Assembly (NCBI RefSeq): GCF_964340395.1
Contig: NC_135561.1
Location: 20,736,740-20,800,739 of the forward strand
From: Glandiceps talaboti
Taxonomy: Eukaryota; Hemichordata; Enteropneusta; Spengelidae
Direction of reading: 5' to 3'
Length of the DNA: 64,000 bases
Shown: one piece after another, positions 11,691-23,997 of the stretch
Position numbering within the stretch: the stretch's first letter is position 1
Layout of the letters: the number at the start of each line of letters is the position of its first letter
Made by a program: the position numbers and the translations under genes
Notes under the pieces: generated by a model
Told to the model about the DNA's origin: nothing
Databases searched by the model: none
Seen by the model: the letters and a program-made list of their open reading frames with translations, nothing else

Positions 11691-12219
11691 CCTAGTCTCG
11701 CTGCCAGATCGTCCCTCAGTCTAAATTTTGTAAGGTGCTGAGTATGACCTGTCACTCAGTTCTATCGTCCCTCAGTCTAAATTTTGTATTAGGTGCTGAG
11801 TATGACTTGTCACTCACTTCTATCGTCCTTCAGTCTAAATTTTGTAAGGTGCTGAGTATGACTTGTCACTCCTATCGTCCCTCAGTCTAAATTTTGTAAG
11901 GTGCTGAGTATGACTTGTCACTTCTATCGTCCCTCAGTCTAAATTTTGTATGGTGATGAGTATGACTTGTCACTCACTTCTATCGTCCCTCAGTCTAAAT
12001 TTTGTAAGGTGCTGAGTATGACTTGTCACTCACTTCTATCGTCCCTCAGTCTTAATTTTGTAAGGTGCTGAGCATGACTTGTCACTCACTTCTATCGTCC
12101 CTCAGTCTAAATTTTGTAAGGTGCTGAGTATGACTTGTCACTCAGTTCTTGCGGCTTCGCTGCTGCTCAAATTTAGACTGATGGACGATAGTCAGTCAAG
12201 GTCTGGCAGCGAGACTAGA
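11691..12219. mobile_element. Inverted-repeat element with internal tandem amplification
   Basis: The left end CTAGTCTCGCTGCCAGA and the right end TCTGGCAGCGAGACTAG are exact inverted repeats. The interior is about eight tandem copies of a 45-60 bp unit (ATCGTCCCTCAGTCTAAATT...). The last part (12165-12195) carries the unit inverted (AATTTAGACTGA), continuing the terminal inverted repeat inwards. It looks like a MITE whose subterminal sequence was tandemly amplified. Confidence 0.8.
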
Positions 12220-14154
12220 CATCACCATGGTACTTTAAGATACATCGACAATAGGTTTCAGTTAAGAAATGAATTCTCACACTTTTTGGGTGCAGATACA
12301 AAATGCATTACCACTCTAAGGAAAGGTATTAATTTTGAGTGATCTGAATAGTCAAACAGCTGTGTGCAAGATTTTATCATGTTTAATGATGGCATTCACA
12401 TTCCTGGGCTTGATAATTATATTTCTGACACTATTTGTAAGACAAAGACACATGACTGTACAAGATAAAATTGTTAATAGGTTTAATTGGTAAACAATTA
12501 ATTTATTTATGTTTAAAACATAATTGACTTATTTTAAATGGAAGACTAATGGGTGATCTATTGGTACCTAACACATACCATCATCCAAGACGGTTGACAT
12601 GTATTTGCACTAAAAATGTTCTCAAATATGTAGAGTATTTTAAGGTGTGATTTAAGTGTTTTTTTATCTATTAAATTGAGGTTTCATTATCAGGTGGCTA
12701 TATAAATATAGACAAGAACTCTTGCAGTATGAAAATGAACAAAGTCTCTTCAAAATACATATTGGATGAAAATGATAACTGATGAAGTATAGCAATGTAA
12801 TAATAATAAAATCAATTAATTAAAATTTTGTAACGTTCATAACAATACTTACAGTAGTTAAGCAAAATTAAACAAATCAACAGATATTAATTAATTCAGA
12901 TTGGGTGATTTATGTCAAAGAGAGGTTGGAGAGAGTGATTTATATAAAGGAGATGAACAATTTACATCTAATAGAAAAAGTGAAAATTCAATTAAAATAA
13001 CTATGTAATGAAATGGGAAATGGAAATGGGAATTTAAATTGATGCAAACATTTAATTCAGTGGTGATAATTTAGAAATTGAGTGAGGAAAAAGAAGATCT
13101 CCAAAAGGTTTCTTTTTTGATTGAAGATATTGTATAAGAAGTGATTTAGGTTTAGTAGCTGATGAGTTTCATTTATTTTAGATTGTCCAGTCATTATGTT
13201 GAAAGATTAATTTACTTAATGAATGTGGGATACATTATGATAAAATAGATAAACAATTTTCTTTATTAATATTATGATAAATCATCTCACCCTGGGCAGA
13301 TATTTGAATAGTTGTTTATTTTATTCAATTTTTAGAGAATTTCTTGTATTGCTACTGGTTTAATTGTAAACTTTGTTATTAGAATTCTTCTATTTTTTTA
13401 ATCATACTATATCTATTGAAGAATAGTTGTGTAATAAAGTTACCATTTAAGTTTACGTCAACATTCATATTGTCAAAGGCTGCCTATAGTCAGATTGACC
13501 TTGTCTCATACGTACTATATAATGTCGGTATACCATGTTATTCTATTGTGTATTTTGGTCAATTAACATCACTTTTATGTTATGACTAGACTTTGCTATA
13601 CATAATAATATGAACTTGCTAGTAAATTGTTGGTCAGTTAACATAATATGTGTAGTTTTGGTAAGTATTGTATCTAAGCCTGTTAGTGCCCTTGTTCGAG
13701 CAATAGCCCAGTACTTTCATTTTAGCAAGTTTTGTCTTTGGTAAATATTCAAGTTAAGCACACCTTCTCCATCATATATTTACCATGAAAGCAAAATGTA
13801 ATAATGCTGAGAATGGTGAATGAAAGCTATTTACACTATTGATCACTGAGGCTCATTGAAAACAATGAATGCGTGAAGTGAGTGTCATAAATAACTCAAT
13901 GTGTGAATGTGTAAGGCAATAGAAGGGAATGTCTGAATTTTTCTATAGTGTATATGATGTGAACTATAAATAAAAGAAAGATGGCCAAGTGCTGGTATGT
14001 TTTCAAATGCAGAAGACTTGTTCAATATTTTTTGTTCCCTGGAGTCATTTTCTCACACCAGTGCCCACCATCGTCTGTGAAAGCCCAGTCCTACTGCTGA
14101 TAACATTAAACTCAATTAGCCAATCAACTCATATAATCTTCATATTTTTTTCAG
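12220..14154. other. AT-rich intron, no feature seen
   Basis: No tandem repeat, transposon motif or exon-like stretch is recognised. Pyrimidine-rich sequence appears just before the exon at 14155. Confidence 0.5.
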
Positions 14155-14277
14155 AATGTGAGCTTGGCATGCTTCATTGTACTGACAACACTGTTGTCTG
14201 CATATATCCTGGCGATATTTGTGATGGAATAGCAGATTGTAACAACGGAGAAGATGAACTTCCTGAAATTTGTGAGG
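14155..14277 (+). CDS. LDLa module 4 exon
   Basis: The acceptor is ATATTTTTTTCAG and the donor GTGAG|GTAAGA; 123 nt, phase 1-1. Six cysteines: ECELGMLHC, VVCIYPGDICDGIADC, EDELPEIC. The calcium loop CDG...DC...EDE is kept, with two extra residues before cysteine 6. Confidence 0.9.
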
Positions 14278-15112
14278 GTAAGAAACCCTAATGCTGCTCA
14301 CAGTACTTTCAAAGATAACATATGAAACAAATATTGGAACAATAGCTGTTGTGAGTAATGTAAAGCTGAATTAATTGTTTTTGTACTGAATTACACCAAT
14401 ACATGTAGTATAGCTTAAGATTGTCATGAATTACCAATAGTCTAGTTTCAATTCCAGAAAAAGTCAGTCTTGTAGACATTTTTTGCGTAAAAGCTGTAAT
14501 TTAATGGTGCTGAACCAAAAAAACATGCCTTCCAAGTGAAATTTTGAGATCTTACACCAATTTGTATAAATTTGCGTAATTTTGACTCTTTTGAAACATC
14601 TTTGCATAAAAGTACTTTTATAAAGCCTTCACAATGCCTTTTTCTTATTTTTGACTAAGTATGATACATTTTTCAAGCAATGTATCATGGGAAAATTCAA
14701 TACAGCAGCCATGTTGAATCCATTGATAACTTTGTTTTTTACTTTGTACATTGCAGATTTTCCTATATGTTCTGTAGACTTACAACAATGAAGTAATTAG
14801 ATAATTGTATGCGGGTATTTCATGGGTGCTCATCAGTCAATTTGCCCCTATTAAACAAATTCATTGTTTATTGAATTAATACTAAGAGGTCAGATTTCAG
14901 AAAATGTTGCTAGAAAATGGTCATGTAGGCATCATGTATAATTAAAGAGTTGGAAAGCAACTAGGGTATTTTGATGGAGTTGAATCTTAAAAACACAACT
15001 TCCAAGCAAAATTTTGAGGTTTTATGACTTGAAAATTTACATAAATTAGACTTCTTGCAAATGTTAGATAGAAAAGAATCATCGTTGTGTAAAATAAAAG
15101 AAAATACTGCCA

Positions 15113-15862
15113 ATGGCGTTGTAGCACAACTGTACAGTTTTTACTATGCTAGTCCATATAACAATAGGTGTTCATTTGGTGAATGACTATCCAGTTGCCT
15201 ATTCAACATTTTGCTATCTTTGTGATATATGCGATCATTGGTTGTTGCTATGGGCGTGGTCATGTTGCTAGATATATTTGCATACATTTTTTAATTTTTT
15301 GTTCACTTGTGTATGAATTCCTGATATTATCTTCGCAGTATATGTGCTCATTTGTCTGTTGCTATGGACATGGCCTTGTTGCTAGGCACATTTGCATACA
15401 TTTTTTGAATGTTTATTCATTTGTCTTTCAATTCCTGTTATCTTTGCAATATATGTGATTATTTGGCTGTTGCTATGGGCATGGTCTTGTGCTAGGCACA
15501 ATATTAAGCATATATTGACATCATTATATGCTTAATATTTCTTCATCTATATACCCACAGATGCATCCCTCTTAAATGTCAGCCCAATCCACTGAGTAGT
15601 TTTTTCACACAAAAACACATTTTTAGCCCAAATTTGCATATTACTGAGGGAATCATCATGTCATGAACAAATCTTACTTTACTCATCCCTAAGAATGTGT
15701 CCACCAAATTTCATGCAAATCTGGCCAATAGTTTTGGATTTTTTGACCCAAAACCCACATCTCTGATGCAATCATTTTCATTTGATCAATTTCCCAACTA
15801 GACACCAGAGCTAACATGACCACCAAATATCAATCGGTCCAGCAGTTTTTTACTTTAAGTTG

Positions 15863-15923
<61 letters not shown>

Positions 15924-15986
15924 ACAGACAGACACTTTGCCATGCCTATAGCACTACTGAACCTTATCAGTTCAGATGTGCTAAGA
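15113..15986 (+). mobile_element. Interspersed repeat family A
   Basis: It opens with GCGTTGTAGCACAACTGTAC and ends with TAGCACTACTGAACC...CAGTTCAGATGTGCTA, the family 3' hairpin. In between, the phrase 'TGTTGCTATGGGCATGG...TTGCTAGGCACATTTGCATACA' is repeated about three times, and a (CA)n tract precedes the hairpin. Confidence 0.75.
15866..15918. repeat. (CA)n microsatellite
   Basis: About 26 dinucleotide units at the fixed position inside a family A element, just before its 3' hairpin. Confidence 0.95.
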
Positions 15987-17499
15987 ATGAAACCTTGGGA
16001 ATAATTTACCCCAATTTTTGACCAATTAAGATACTTTCTAGTGTAAAGCATCACGGCAAAATTCAATACGGTAGCCATGTTGAATCTTTAGCAACTTTGT
16101 TTACTGTTCTGTATGCAGCTTTTCCTCTTTGTTCTGTAGAATTATCATGCTCAAAAGTAATTATATTATTTTAAAAGTTATTTTATGAGTGCTCATAATA
16201 GAAAATCCCAGGCTGCATGTAAAACATTGTTTATTGCATTCAAAAACATATCCAAAGCAGCGTATCAAACTTTACCAGAAAACAAACATCTCAAAATTAA
16301 ATCTCATATATCCCTCACAATATCAATTCTTTTCACATGATAAATTACTACTCTTTTTATCTGAATTTTCTTGCAGAAGAAGCTATCCCTGGAAATTTAA
16401 AACTAGCAACATGAATTAGGATAGGAAATATTTTGGTCCTGACACTCTTGTCATACCATGTCAACAATTATCGGTTTCAGTTCAGAGAAAATGGACAGTT
16501 GTGTTATTAGTATCAATGACTAAATATGGTATAATTGCTGTTCATAAACAACACTTGTCATTATTTGGAAAGAGCAAATTATCTAATTTGAAAACTAGCT
16601 AGTACACACAAAAAATGCATGTGATTGTATTCTAGTTACTAATAGGTCAAGACAATCAGTTTTAAAAAATACATAACAGATCATGAGATGTAGATATGTC
16701 ATACTCAACATAAATTAGGACTATTTGCTAGTAATCGTTTCTAAGAAAAAGATAAACAAAACCAGAAACTAATTTTTGAATTAAATATTCAAATGAAAAC
16801 CAAAAATAAACACAAACAGAAATAGCAATTGATTGAAAATGACAGCAGGACACAATATTGATTTTTTACATGAATATCTGCTCCACCTTGAAGGTATTTC
16901 TTATTTGCCATCAAATTACCCTGAAAAAGTTGCCTTCCAACTTTTAACATGAGATGCCTACAGGACCATCTTCAAGCAACATACATTTGTATTCTGAAAT
17001 CTGGTTTACACTATGAGGAGCTTTGCTTGTCTTTTGGAATTTTGGATTTCATTCAGCAGCAAACTTGTTCAATAGAGGGAATTCTGATTGGTGAACACCC
17101 CTAAAATAACCTAACTAATACAATTTTAAAATTACTATTTGACATAAGTATCTAGAACATCAATGAAAAAATGCTCACAATGTAACAGAAAAGTTATCAA
17201 AGAATTCAGTAACTTGGCCACTGTATTGAATTTTCCCATGATACATTGTTCAAAAAATGTATCTTTATACTTGGTCAAAGTAGGAAAAAGGCATTGCTAA
17301 GACTGTATAAAAGTATTTTTACTCAAAGATGTTACTTTCTATCTATTTTTGACAAAGAACCCAAATTATGCAAATCTAAGCAAATTGAGAGGGTTATATC
17401 TCAACATTTTCATTTGGCTGGAATGTGTTTTGCATTCAACACCATCAAATGACCATAGGGGCATTAATTGTCTTCCGAAGTTTACCGAAAACTGCCTAT

Positions 17500-18335
17500 A
17501 ATATTCACATTTTCTGAAATTGGAATCAGACTACACATGAACCACTTATTGTGTTAAGCTTGGCATTACCATACGGACCAATCAGAATAGTTACTATGTT
17601 AATCTTGACATTATTTACATCTCTAAGCAATCAGAATAGTTACTTTGTTAAGTTTGGAATTATTTTAGAGGCCGTTCAGTTTTTATGGCAGGGGGTGGGG
17701 ATAGTTACTGGATTTTCAAAGATCTAATAGTTGAACACACAAATAGTTTTCTCGCCCGTGATTAATGGCAAGACCCCGTCTTGGTATTTCCCACTCATCA
17801 AAAACATACTTGTGTCATCAGTAAATCTGAATCTTGAAATGCAGAGACAGACATGAGGCTCGGTTTAACATATGTCAGGTTCTTGTTACCATCAACATTA
17901 TCACCACTATTACCATCACCACTACATTGTATTATCATCAACAACAACATTACCATTATCACCACTATCACCAGCACCATAATATCACCATCACCACTAT
18001 TATCATCAACACATTTAGATATCAGTGTATCACCATTATCACCATCACCACAATCACCAGCAGCATTATCATCATCACCACCACTATATGAGGGGGGGGG
18101 GGGGAATGGGGCTCCGAACATGGACAAAGTTCAGCCAGGTTGTATGGTAGTTGGGTTAGAGACAACCAGCCATGTGGTTGTTACATACAGGTTGGAACCC
18201 TTAAAATTTTGGGTTGGTTTGTGTTTGTATTGGCAATACATTCCTAGATCAGTAATAATTGATCTCCAGCTGAACGTTTCGAAACCAGCTATAGGGTCGC
18301 AGTTGTCGTGTTAAATTCACCTTCCTCTGACAACC
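17500..18335. repeat. Short dispersed repeats and imperfect (CAC/ATC)n tract
   Basis: Near 17565-17680 the phrase ACCAATCAGAATAGTTACT...TTAAG(C/T)TTGG is repeated locally and recurs at 19025-19095. From 17884 to 18088 there is an imperfect CAC/ATC trinucleotide tract, then a G run at 18091-18102. Open frames through it are compositional. Confidence 0.7.
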
Positions 18336-18339
18336 ACAC

Positions 18340-18720
18340 ATGAGATCCCATTGGTTTCCAAAACAACATACAGTCCTTAAATTAACATTTCTCATCTATG
18401 AGATGCAATAACTATAAACACTGAGACTTATAGCAGACAATGAGATATAAAATCAATTAATATCCAAAAAGACCAATCATAGCACAAAAGCAAAACAAGA
18501 ACTTAAAAGACAAATTAGTCAACACTAAATTGAAGCATTCCGAATTTAAAAATCTAGTGGAAAAAGAACTAGGTAATAGGAATGTTGATCAGAAATACTG
18601 GCATTTCTACTTAATGAACAATACAAGTATACTCTGGGCAAAAAAAATATGGGAAGGTACAATACAATGAATGCAAAAACTTATACAGACAAATTAATCT
18701 GACATAGGAGTATGGTGATT
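18340..18720 (+). mobile_element. Second Penelope-like fragment, strongly decayed
   Basis: The blocks CCAAAACAACATACAGTCC, AAAGACCAATCATAGCACAAAAG and GAACTTAAAAGACAAATTAGT correspond in order to 7063-7215 of the first Penelope-like remnant. The frame is destroyed. Confidence 0.55.
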
Positions 18721-18889
18721 CTATACTCATACTTGAATAAGCATTATTCCTTTAAGATATTAAAGATTAAGAAATTACTTTTCAAGTCTTCTTTTATTGA
18801 AACCTTCAGAAAATTACTAAACCCAATTTCAGTAGTGTATTTTAGCATTATTTTGTTATAACTGTATCATAGTATTTTAACATTTCTCA

Positions 18890-19345
18890 GTGTGTGGAGG
18901 GGGGGGGGTCATCATATTTTTCCTCCTATCAAAGGGGGAGTCATCATATTTGGGTTGTGGATGTGGGGGGGGGGTGTCTATCTTTTTTTTAAAAACTGAT
19001 GTCAAAAATGAATGCCCCCTTACCACACCGACCAATTTGAATAGATACTGCGTTAAGCTTGGAATTACCACATGGACCAATCAGAATAGTTGCTGTACGT
19101 GTGTATTCCAAATATATAGCCTATTTACAACAAACATAATGTAAATGACTAATTAATGTTCATTGGATGTTTACCAAAATCGAATCAATTCTTGTCATTA
19201 CCATATGGCAGATGTGTAGTAAGCTTTATTAGAATCAATGCTGAGTTTTTGAGATATTGTGTCCAGACAGATGGACACACAGACAGACAGACAGACAGAC
19301 AGACAGAAGGACAATAACATAACCTCCCCTTAAAAGAGGTAAAAA
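18890..19345. repeat. G-rich low-complexity blocks and a minus-oriented hairpin element end
   Basis: G runs at 18898-18908 and 18964-18973 occur with a repeated 'GTCATCATATTT' phrase. At 19261-19345 there is (ACAG)n followed by ACCTCCCC...GAGGT, i.e. the minus-strand counterpart of the hairpin plus TCTG tract seen at 5373 and 45557. Confidence 0.5.
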
Positions 19346-19590
19346 TAAATTACCTGAATTAAGCCCTCCCCACAGTAACTTGAAAGATAACACTCCTTAA
19401 TATCCACTCACTTAATTTATGCATCCTTACGGAAAAGACCTCTTATAGATGTGCTAAAATGATTATAAATTAACAATAACACAACAAAAAGAACAAACGG
19501 AGAGAGTAACTACTAAGGGCCCCACTTTAAGTATTATCTAGCTGACATTAACAATGACATTTGGTTTGCTCACTTTGTTCTTATATTTAG

Positions 19591-19719
19591 CATTGTGTGT
19601 TGGTGCTGATTATGTAAAGTGTCATGACACAAAGGAATGCCTGCCTTCAAGCAAGTTATGTGATGGTGTCAACGATTGTGGAGGTTTTCCCTTTGATGAG
19701 TACTTCTGTCCTTCAGTTG
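19591..19719 (+). CDS. LDLa module 5 exon
   Basis: The acceptor is CTTATATTTAG and the donor CAGTTG|GTAAGT (exon ends 19719); 129 nt, phase 1-1. All six cysteines are present (LCVGADYVKC, ECLPSSKLCDGVNDC, FDEYFC). The acidic loop is FDE rather than SDE. Confidence 0.9.
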
Positions 19720-20344
19720 GTAAGTTTGCAGCAGTCTTTCTACACATCACTTATGTTTGATCGCCTAGTCGATTTGGGCCTTGACCTGTGTTCTTGCATT
19801 TCTGCTAAATGTATTGTTTTCAAACCTAAAATTAGATTACGTTTTCAACAATTATTTCACACCCTTCAGAAAAATTAAGGCATCTCGCACAGCTTTCTCA
19901 CACAGCTCTGCACTATAGTGCTGCACATGTGCCACATGTGTGGCATTTAAGTGCCACACTACTCCTTTTGCACAGCTTTCCCACGCAGCTCTACTGAAAC
20001 TTGTTTCTTTCATTTTTGTCTACTGGCACACATTAATACAAAAATTATTGTGTTAAAAAAGTATATAGTATATTTAGTAAAGGAGTTGAGCTATGTGCTA
20101 ATAACAATAACACGGAAATCGTGTTATTTCTATGTGGTCAAACACACAAATTCAGTGATATATCAAAGTTTCCATTCATCAGCATACAGACAGAATGATT
20201 GTCAATATGTGTGAATATGTTAGGACTTGCATATTACAATTTACACACCTAATGTGAAGAACAGCTGATATTGCATTCCTTGAGTTTATGTCATGTTGAT
20301 TTGTTTAACACAAAAAAAAGACTTAATTGGTACACATTTTGAAA
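19720..20344. other. Intron, no feature recognised
   Basis: Near 19880-19990 there is a self-similar patch (CACAGCTTTC(T/C)CAC(A/G)CAGCTCT and GCACATGTGCCACATGTG). No coding signal. Confidence 0.4.
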
Positions 20345-20580
20345 TATACGATATGATACGATACGATACAATACGATATATTTTATTGCCCGATCAAAAA
20401 GAGCAGAGAAAAATTACATCACAAACGTTACTTATATGAAGCAAACAATCAGACCAGCTAGAAACAGTAAATAATGGTACAAGTTTAGGGTGTAAATATA
20501 AATATACAAAGTGTAGCTCTACCCTCGATCCCCTCCCCTTATCCCCCCCCCCCCACACACACATATCTCTGAGTGGCAAA
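20345..20580 (-). repeat. (GATAC)n pentanucleotide tract, possible retroelement tail
   Basis: ATACGATATGATACGATACGATACAATACGATA at 20345-20377 is followed by TTTTATTGCCCGATCAAAAAG. Such pentanucleotide tails followed by TTTTATTGCC are seen at 3' ends of some non-LTR elements; orientation would be minus. There is no coding support. Confidence 0.4.
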
Positions 20581-20899
20581 ATGAAAGCAAGGCATATATT
20601 ACATTAAAACTATACATTGTTATGCAGTATATACTACTCTTTCAATAAATCTTTACTTAATGATGCCATGTCAAATCGCTCCTTGGTTCATTTCTAGTGT
20701 TGTATGTGTTGTATTGAATGTCATGTGCACCTGTGTATGTCATTGATAATGTTTTAACAGAAGGTACACATAAATTAACCGGGTCTTTTTGTAGTCATAG
20801 TTTAACACATTGCAGTATTCATCAATAGAGTGTGGTATTATTGTGCAGCAAATCATAAACAAAGGTACTGACCAAAAACCTACACAGCTTATATACATC

Positions 20900-23090
20900 G
20901 AGAATTTCTAGCTAATATTGAAAAGTGGTGAAGATCTAGAGTTTCATGCAGTTCAGATTTTAGTCAATCTCGTAGTTGTAGTTACTCTGTGACTTGCGTG
21001 TACTACTGGTGTCTGACTTCTGGATCCAGTGTTATGTGGTACATGTAGTCTTCAAAGCATCCAACTATATCATTGAAGCATTCTGGTTCGATTTGTATTA
21101 AATGTTCTTTCCTTCAATTGGAGTATAGGCGTCGATATATTCATTGTGTTTCCATGTGTCACTTGTTTGCTTTGTATTGGTGGACGGTCTTCAATGGAGT
21201 ATAGCCGTCGATATATTCATTGTGTTTCCATGTGTCGCTTGTTTGCTTTGTATTGGTGGACGGTCTTCAATTGGTGTATAGCCGTCGATGTAGTCACTGT
21301 GTTTACGTGTGTCACTTGTTTGCTCTGTATTGGTGGACAGTCTTCAATTGGAGTATAGCCGTCGATATATTCATTGTGTTTCCATGTGTCGCTTGTTTGC
21401 TTTGTATTGGTGGACGGTCTTCAATTGGAGTATAGCCGTCGATATATTCATTGTGTTTCCATGTGTCGCTTGTTTGCTTTGTATTGGTGGACGGTCTTCA
21501 ATTGGAGTATAGCCGTCGATATATTCATTGTGTTTCCATGTGTCGCTTGTTTGCTTTGTATTGGTGGACGGTCTTCAATTGGAGTATAGCCATCGATATA
21601 TTCATTGTGTTTCCATGTGTCGCTTGTTTGCTTTGTATTGGTGGACGGTCTTCAATTGGAGTATAGCCGTCGATATATTCATTGTGTTTCCATGTGTCGC
21701 TTGTTTACTTTGTATTGGTGGACGGTCTTCAATTGGTGTATAGCCGTCAATGTACATGTAGTCACTGTGTTTACGTATGTCACTTGTTTGCTCTGTATTG
21801 GTGGACAGTCTTCAATTGCAGTATAGCCGTCGATGTAGTCACTGTGTTTACGTGTATCACTTGTTTGCTCTGTATTGGTGGACGGTCTTCAATTGGAGTA
21901 TAGCCATCGATATATATCATTGTGTTTCCATGTGTCGCTTGTTTGCTTTGTATTGGTGGACGGTCTTCAATTGGTGTATAGCCGTCGATGTAGTCACTGT
22001 GTTTACGTGTGTCACTTGTTTGCTCTGTATTGGTGGACAGTCTTCAATTGGAGTATAGCCGTCGATGTACATGTAGTCACTGTGTTTACGTGTGTCACTT
22101 GTTTGCTCTGTATTGGTGGACAGTCTTCAATTGCAGTATAGCCGTCGATGTAGTCACTGTGTTTAAGTACGTGTATCACTCGTTTGCTCTGTATTGGTGG
22201 ACAGTCTTCAATTTGAATATATAGCCGTCGATATATTCATAGTTTGCACATGTCGCTTGTTTGCCTTGTATTGGTGGACATGCAGTCTTCAACTGAAGTA
22301 TAGCCATCGATGTATTCACTGTGTTTGCATGTGTCGCCAATGTTTGCTTCTTATTTTCTGTCTTTGAGGTTTCTGTTTTCATTGAACAGTTCAGGGTAAT
22401 TAGATTAAGTTCTCTGCACACCTGTAGACCAGGATAGCAGGACCTGGTGCATCAGTTACATTGAACACAAATGTAATTTTCCTTCCTTTATACTGGCATG
22501 GAATGACTTTCAGGTGCCAAGCTGCTTGATTCTTGAGCCACCATAGGCAGTTAGTTGAGCCTCATTGCTTTGCAATACATTTGGTTTTGGTCTACCTCGT
22601 TTGCCTACTCTGTCTGGATACACTATAATACAAAACAGACGGAGTGGTAGAACATTGCTTTGTGCACCAGTAGCTACTTTGCATTTGAGGTCGATGTGCT
22701 CTTACTATGTCTATTGCATTGTTGAGCTTGAGTTGGTTACTTTTCATAATGAGCTCTCTTCATACTTTTTTATTGTTGGAACCCCATATAAGTAAAATTG
22801 GTCCACAAACCTGTCTTCGTTTTTCACGTTCATATCCAAATTTGCATTTATCTGCAATGTTTTTCAGTCTTGAAATGAAATCATCTACTGGTTCACTTGG
22901 TTCCTGATGCATTTCTTGGAAATGGTATCTTTGGACTCTGTGATTTGATTTTGGTTCTATATGGTTGGCAACCATTTCCAGTGTTTCGTTTGGTTTCAGC
23001 TTATCTGCCTCATTTTCAAAGGTCCATCTGTTGTATATGTCAAGTCCTTTATCATTCATCTACCCATTGTAGTAGATAATTTGATTTTTA
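20900..23090 (-). mobile_element. Ty3/gypsy LTR-retrotransposon remnant (gag, protease, start of RT)
   Basis: On the minus strand, from 23059 down: a gag fragment (LDIYNRWTFE, then VDDFISRLKNIADKCKFG), a gag C-terminal piece near 22740 (LKLNNAIDIVRAH), and an aspartic-protease C-terminal region near 22600-22400 (LTAYGGSRIKQLG, then CRELNLITLNC). Below the tandem array there is the entry to reverse transcriptase near 21060-20960 (CFEDYMYHITLDP). Stops and frameshifts interrupt it throughout, and no LTRs were identified. This is an inactive relic. Confidence 0.75.
21120..22337. repeat. Minisatellite, 77-bp unit, about 16 copies
   Basis: Five consecutive units start at exact 77-bp steps (for example ATGTGTCGCTTGTTTGCTTTG at 21374+77n). 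Two unit types exist: TCATTGTGTTTCCATGTGTCG and TCACTGTGTTTACGTGTGTCA. Some carry a 6-bp TACATG insertion. The array interrupts the gypsy remnant between protease and reverse transcriptase. The stacked short open frames are repeat artefacts. Confidence 0.95.
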
Positions 23091-23859
23091 AGCATCACTG
23101 TTTTCTTCTAGAGCACTATTGAATATTAACTCACATTGTTGTCAGAATCTGGCAAAGGTGTTGACCATTTAGGGGCTTCCCATTGTGGTCATGAACTGTG
23201 ACCCATTACAGGAGGGAAAAATGTTTCCCCAAACATATACCATGATATATGTGGTTGAATGAAAGTCTTGTAGAGTAAAAATAGTATATTTCAAGGTACA
23301 GAATCTGTAAGTTTATAAATGGCTCCATGATCATGTTAAAAATGTAAACATAAAGCTTGAAGTTAAACCATAATAAAACACTTAATGTTTAGCCATGTTT
23401 CTGATTAGAAAATAACCCATTGTACTCATTTGAAGAGCAAAAGGAGGTAATGTCACACAGGGCAGGAGAGAGGCTGTGCAGGTCTGCATATATACTGCCA
23501 ATTTGAATTGTTTGTTTGTTTGTATGTTTATTCATGCATTACTTCAGTAGCTGCATAGTTCCGCACATCTCTGGAGCTGTTCAGAACAGTTTCACACAGG
23601 TTTGAACAGTTCCGCACAGATCTCCACAGCTCCACACAAATTGTTGCAATGTACCCGTACAGGTTTTGTACTCGAGGTGTGTGGCTATAGTCACACAGTT
23701 CCTGCCCAGTGTTTGCTGCAAAGGTCTTAAGGGGAATTAAACCACACCTAGTGCAGCTGAAAAAATACGGAAAATGATGACTTGACTCTTGATAATTTAT
23801 AGTTGACCTTATATACGTATGAACAACTTTTAAAACCTCTCAGATCTTTTTCATTGTAG
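23091..23859. other. Intron, no gene
   Basis: A self-similar block around 23555-23640 repeats 'GTTCCGCACA...' and 'CACACAGGTTTGAACAG' in direct and inverted sense. Otherwise unique and AT-rich, ending in the polypyrimidine tract before 23860. Confidence 0.4.
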
Positions 23860-23997
23860 GATGTACATATGGAAAGGGAAAACTAGTTTTCTGTGCTCAT
23901 GAACTTACAATCAAGCATTGCATACCGTACTCTGCAATATGTGATGGAAGCAGGGCTTGCAAGTATGGTGAAGATGAAGAATTCTGCAATGAAGGAT
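23860..23997 (+). CDS. LDLa module 6 exon
   Basis: The acceptor is TCTTTTTCATTGTAG and the donor GAAGGAT|GTAAGT; 138 nt, phase 1-1. Six cysteines are kept (CTYGKGKLVFC, IKHCIPYSAICDGSRAC, EDEEFC). The Asp normally just before cysteine 5 is Ala (SRAC), so one calcium ligand is missing. The spacing between cysteines 2 and 3 is longer than usual. It is not split by any frame problem. Confidence 0.88.

Larger units (their letters stand above)
14490..17455. mobile_element. About 3-kb element with long terminal inverted repeats
   Basis: The left arm (about 14490-14860) and the right arm (about 17110-17455) are diverged inverted copies. For example, ATGTATCATGGGAAAATTCA at 14681 reads reverse-complemented near 17225, and the end block AATGGTGCTGAA...AAATTTTGAGAT has its complement at 17400-17445. 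A direct copy of the arm start also occurs near 14960, and another arm segment (CACGGCAAAATTCAATACGG) near 16050. No transposase was recognised. A family A repeat is nested inside. Confidence 0.6.

Noticed and set aside
8300-12200. Direct-repeat arrays considered as CRISPR
   Set aside because: Units are contiguous with no unique spacers, and the genome is eukaryotic.
17834-18314. Thr/Ile/His-rich open frames
   Set aside because: They are produced by the imperfect CAC/ATC repeat; no domain or splice support.
21146-22224. Stack of overlapping 67-93 codon plus-strand open frames
   Set aside because: They repeat every 77 bp and are artefacts of the minisatellite.
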